Notes under the pieces: generated by a model
Seen by the model: the letters and a program-made list of their open reading frames with translations, nothing else
Told to the model about the DNA's origin: nothing
The model's database searches: none
Made by a program: the position numbers and the translations under genes
Part shown: positions 6,279 to 8,294 of the stretch, piece by piece
Numbering within the stretch: the stretch's first letter is position 1
Layout of the letters: each line of letters opens with the position of its first letter
Assembly: GCA_934678955.1 (NCBI GenBank)
Contig: CAKUSI010000161.1
Location: 1-8,294 of the forward strand
DNA from: an uncultured Austwickia sp.
GTDB taxonomy: Bacteria; Actinomycetota; Actinomycetes; Actinomycetales; Dermatophilaceae
Length of the DNA stretch: 8,294 nucleotides
Direction of reading: 5' to 3'

Positions 6279-6683
6279 TCAGATCGCCACGACGTCCAGC
6301 AGCTCCTCCAGGCCGACGAAATCCTCTGCGTTGCGCGTGAGTAGTGGCAGTCCCTCAGCGACAGCGGTCGCCGCGATCAGCAAGTCCGCGAACCGACGCC
6401 GTGGCTGGCGGCCGCTCGCCACCACCGCCGCGTGGACCCGACCGTACGCGCGGGCGGCCTCACCGCCGAAGGGGATCGGCTCGAAGGCCGCTTCGGCCCG
6501 CTGCAGCCTGTCCTGCCGCCGCGCACGCTCGGCCACGTCGTCGGTTGCCGACGGTCCGGCGGCCAGTTCAGCCATCGTGATCACGGAGACCCCCACGGTG
6601 CGAGGCAAAACGCCCGGGTCGAGACGGCCCAGGTCGATGACCACGGACGTGTCCAGCAGACCCGCCTCCAGACGCTCACCCAC
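6279..6683 (-). CDS. VapC-like PIN-domain toxin ribonuclease
   Basis: This 134-residue PIN-domain protein would cleave RNA (tRNA, rRNA or mRNA in known VapC toxins) when its antitoxin is removed. All four expected acidic positions are visible: Asp11 (LLDTSVVIDL), Glu39 (VITMAEL), Asp100 (RFADLLIAATA) and Asp121 (TRNAEDF). The start is GTG 6683, which overlaps the vapB stop by eight bases (GTGGGTGA), a normal arrangement for coupled antitoxin-toxin pairs. A longer frame opens upstream, but that part is the vapB gene read in another frame. It appears intact and likely active. Length is typical of the family. Confidence 0.9.
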   Translation of the reverse strand: MGERLEAGLLDTSVVIDLGRLDPGVLPRTVGVSVITMAELAAGPSATDDVAERARRQDRLQRAEAAFEPIPFGGEAARAYGRVHAAVVASGRQPRRRFADLLIAATAVAEGLPLLTRNAEDFVGLEELLDVVAI

Positions 6684-6933
6684 GAGGTTCGATCTCCTGC
6701 CCGGCGAACTGGTCCAGATCGCGCTGGAAGCGATCCGCGTCCACGTCAGGGGCACCTCGGAACACGTCACCCACCAGGGCGGCGTCCACCAAGCGCTGCC
6801 GCCGCAGAGGGCGGAGCTCACCCACCGGCACCGCGTGACGGGTCAGGATGAAGCTGCGGCCTTCGTCGAGAGCGCGCATGATGCGACCGCTGTCGTTGCG
6901 AAGCTCGCGCTGGCTGATGATGTCGCTCACCAT
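6676..6933 (-). CDS. Phd/YefM-type (VapB) antitoxin
   Basis: This 85-residue antitoxin is the partner of the overlapping VapC. The N-terminal 45 residues follow the Phd/YefM DNA-binding fold: DIISQRELRNDSGRIMRALDEG (4-25), then FILTRHAVPVGELRPL (28-43). The C-terminal part (about 50-85), rich in Asp and Gln, would wrap around the toxin. ATG 6933 is chosen because the family homology begins there and the palindromic operator lies directly upstream. The open frame further upstream is not family-like. There is no ribosome site before ATG 6933, so the mRNA may be leaderless or nearly so. Confidence 0.88.
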   Translation of the reverse strand: MVSDIISQRELRNDSGRIMRALDEGRSFILTRHAVPVGELRPLRRQRLVDAALVGDVFRGAPDVDADRFQRDLDQFAGQEIEPRG

Positions 6934-6938
6934 TCGAC

Positions 6939-6957
6939 CGTAGCACACCGTGCTACG
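6939..6957. promoter_or_regulatory. Palindromic operator of vapBC
   Basis: CGTAGCAC (6939-6946) and GTGCTACG (6950-6957) form a perfect 8-bp inverted repeat with a three-base centre, five bases upstream of the vapB start codon. VapB-type antitoxins bind such palindromes over their own promoter, usually together with VapC, so this is the likely autoregulation site. Confidence 0.7.
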
Positions 6958-7051
6958 TCCGACTTGTAGACCCGAGCGACGTCTCGGCCATGGCCGTCCC
7001 CGCGATGAACTGGATTCCGTCGTCCGCCGGCGTTCCTCTCCTTCGGCCGGC

Positions 7052-7201
7052 TCACAGAAGGATCTCCAGTGTCCCGCGAAGCGTCGACTGCACGCGCGGG
7101 AACGACTGCGCCAGAGCGAGCAGCTCCGACGGCTGCCCACCTTGGCGCAACCATCGCTTGAGCGCCTCGTTGGCGAGGTCCGCCCCTTCGATGTGACGCA
7201 A
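7052..7201 (-). CDS. Small unidentified reading frame or C-terminal gene fragment
   Basis: Beginning three bases after the hipA stop and in the same frame, codons read MRHIEGADLANEALKRW to RGTLEILL and stop at TGA (7052-7054). TTG 7201 is the only start, giving 49 residues. The composition (alternating helix-forming and Leu/Ala residues, mostly GC at third positions) looks like real protein and unlike the chance frames nearby. I do not recognise it. It resembles a helical C-terminal end more than a whole protein, so it may be what is left of a gene fused against hipA by deletion. No ribosome site precedes the TTG. Confidence 0.4.
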   Translation of the reverse strand: MRHIEGADLANEALKRWLRQGGQPSELLALAQSFPRVQSTLRGTLEILL

Positions 7202-7204
7202 CAG

Positions 7205-7636
7205 TCAGGAGGTGATGGCGCTCGCCAGCGGCAGAGCCTTCAGCCGGTCGGTGAGTCTGCGGTAGGGGTCAGGGGCCAGATGCTCGCCGAGGACCGACCA
7301 CGAGTCGAGCACGCGGATCGCCGTGTCGGTGGCTCGTCGTCGGGCCTCCTGCGCGCCGAAACCGGTCCGTTCACCCATCCGCTCGAACCGCGCTGGCGTC
7401 ACGTCCTCGAAGGCCCTGCTGCCGTTGAGATTCAAGCCGAGATCGTCGTTGGGGATGTACAGGACCGTCGGCACCACGTCATACAGCGGACTCAGCGACG
7501 GGTTGATGCCGTCCGGGTAGATGATCGACCAGTTCTTGAAGTGCGCGTCGCCGTTCCCGATCATGACGTTCAGGACGATCCGGTCGATGACGACTCCGAC
7601 GCTGTCGAGGCCGGTGAGCTGCGCGGCAATGTTGTA
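7205..7636 (-). pseudogene. C-terminal third of a HipA-family kinase (5' truncated)
   Basis: From about base 7636 the frame reads YNIAAQLTGLDSVGVV, then MIGNGDAHFKNWSIIYPDG and LSPLYDVVPT. This is the C-lobe of HipA serine/threonine kinases. The catalytic loop N-x-D-x-H-x-K-N and the metal-binding Asp in 'LYD' are both kept, and the end (LTDRLKALPLASAITS) looks natural. About 143 residues remain of the usual 400 or more. The N-terminal domain and the ATP-binding N-lobe are missing, and the lipoprotein gene stands in their place. The internal ATG 7564 could start only a 119-residue piece, which cannot be a working kinase. HipA toxins phosphorylate tRNA synthetases or related factors; this copy is very likely inactive. 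Confidence 0.85.
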
Positions 7637-7655
7637 CGGGGTCCGTGGCGGTTGC

Positions 7656-8174
7656 CTACCGCGTGCGTGTCGGCACGGGTTCCGGACTCGGGGGACCAGG
7701 AGTCCTCAGCGGCGGCTCTGTCAGTGACGGCTGCTGATTGGTCGTCGTCGTCGGCAACGTCGGTGGTTCCGTGGTCGGCAGCAGTCCCGCGCACATCGCG
7801 TACGCGGGATGGGTGGGGTCGGGGCATCCCTGACGTACTCCCGGGGGCGGCTCGATCGGGGAGATGTCCGCGGAAGGTTGGGGCCGGTTCCCGTAGCCGG
7901 GAAGCGCCGGCACCCACTCTCCGCGGCACGGGTTGACGGTGCACCCGTCGATCGTGGGGCCTGCGTAGCCGGGCGCCCGCGGGTCCGTGGTCTGCGGGGG
8001 CGCTGCCGTGGCATGCCCTGAGGTCGCCCTGTCGCGAGCGGTGGTCTCGGCGGCCGTCGACGTCGTCTCCCGAGTCGACGTGGTCGGTGTCGGCTCCTCG
8101 CTCTCGCCCCCGCACCCTGCCAGGATCAGGCTCGCCAGGAGGATCGCGGATCCTCCTCCGATCCTGCTGATCAT
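7656..8174 (-). CDS. Small secreted lipoprotein with four cysteines, unknown function
   Basis: This 172-residue protein starts with a lipoprotein signal peptide: MISRIGGGSAILLASLILAGC, with lipobox LAGC and the lipid-bearing Cys21. The mature part has a Thr/Ser/Glu linker (about 22-66), then a compact central segment with four cysteines (Cys78, Cys83, Cys117, Cys128; DGCTVNPCRGEW and GCPDPTHPAYAMC). A Pro/Thr-rich tail runs to the end. Four cysteines outside the membrane suggest two disulfide bonds. ATG 8174 is well supported by AAGGGGGGA just upstream (8179-8187). The stop (TAG) lies about 20 bases before the hipA remnant, which is in a different frame. I do not recognise the family; it would be anchored on the outer face of the cytoplasmic membrane. 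Confidence 0.78.
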   Translation of the reverse strand: MISRIGGGSAILLASLILAGCGGESEEPTPTTSTRETTSTAAETTARDRATSGHATAAPPQTTDPRAPGYAGPTIDGCTVNPCRGEWVPALPGYGNRPQPSADISPIEPPPGVRQGCPDPTHPAYAMCAGLLPTTEPPTLPTTTTNQQPSLTEPPLRTPGPPSPEPVPTRTR

Positions 8175-8294
8175 CAGGTCCCCCCTTCGTCGCCTCGCCA
8201 GGTCGGCGTTCGAGCGCCCCATCGGTGAGCGTGCGAATTCGTTACTCCGCGAGCGCGGTCATGCCGGATCGCAAACGCTACCCCAAGCATGCTG
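8175..8294. other. Upstream region of the lipoprotein gene
   Basis: These 120 bases hold the lipoprotein ribosome site (8179-8187) and presumably its promoter on the minus strand. No clear -35/-10 pair is seen. No gene is recognised up to the end of the window. Confidence 0.4.

Noticed and set aside
7209..7218. AGGAGGTGATG as a ribosome site and start on the + strand
   Set aside because: The spacing is only two bases and the frame stops after 16 codons. It lies opposite the end of hipA.
6950..7936. A 328-codon + strand frame opposite the hipA remnant and the lipoprotein
   Set aside because: It is antisense to recognised protein sequence, lacks motifs and has the composition of a GC-rich shadow frame.

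Overview
This window comes from a GC-rich bacterium, almost certainly an actinobacterium. The evidence is its base composition, the GTG/TTG starts, the Pro/Ala/Gly-rich disordered tails and a Thr/Pro-rich lipoprotein. A pseudonocardial or similar lineage is a guess from overall style and cannot be shown here. No rRNA, tRNA, insertion sequence or CRISPR array was seen.

Layout. Bases 1 to about 680 are non-coding and hold a modular repeat array built on a 14-16 bp core that recurs about every 55 bp in direct and inverted orientation. Next, on the + strand, is a multi-spanning GT-C-type membrane glycosyltransferase (about 703-2211). It converges on a two-gene minus-strand operon: an AlgI-like MBOAT acyltransferase (5496-3982) followed 7 nt later by a membrane-anchored SGNH-hydrolase-like partner (3974-2700). 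The 488-bp space between the convergent stop codons carries two unrelated tandem arrays. A five-copy 18-bp array follows the glycosyltransferase stop, and a four-copy 25-26-bp array follows the SGNH stop. A strong hairpin lies between them.

Upstream of the acylation operon, 5497-7655 is an island of whole and broken toxin-antitoxin genes. It contains a RelE/HigB-like toxin fragment on the + strand and an orphan DUF433 antitoxin-like gene, whose end overlaps what may be the first five codons of a lost DUF5615 toxin. It also contains an intact vapBC pair with a 19-bp palindromic operator, a 49-codon unidentified reading frame, and the C-terminal third of a HipA kinase. The hipA fragment abuts the stop codon of a small secreted lipoprotein (8174-7656) with four cysteines between Thr/Pro-rich linkers.

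How it works together. The MBOAT and SGNH proteins very probably form one machine that moves acyl (most likely acetyl) groups across the membrane onto an exported glycan. The neighbouring GT-C enzyme is a plausible maker of that glycan, though convergent orientation makes this link only suggestive. The toxin-antitoxin island looks like an insertion and decay hot spot with one surviving complete module, vapBC. I see no clear new multi-gene system. The best candidates for something undescribed are the 55-bp modular array with covarying inverted repeats and the tandem arrays at both convergent gene ends.
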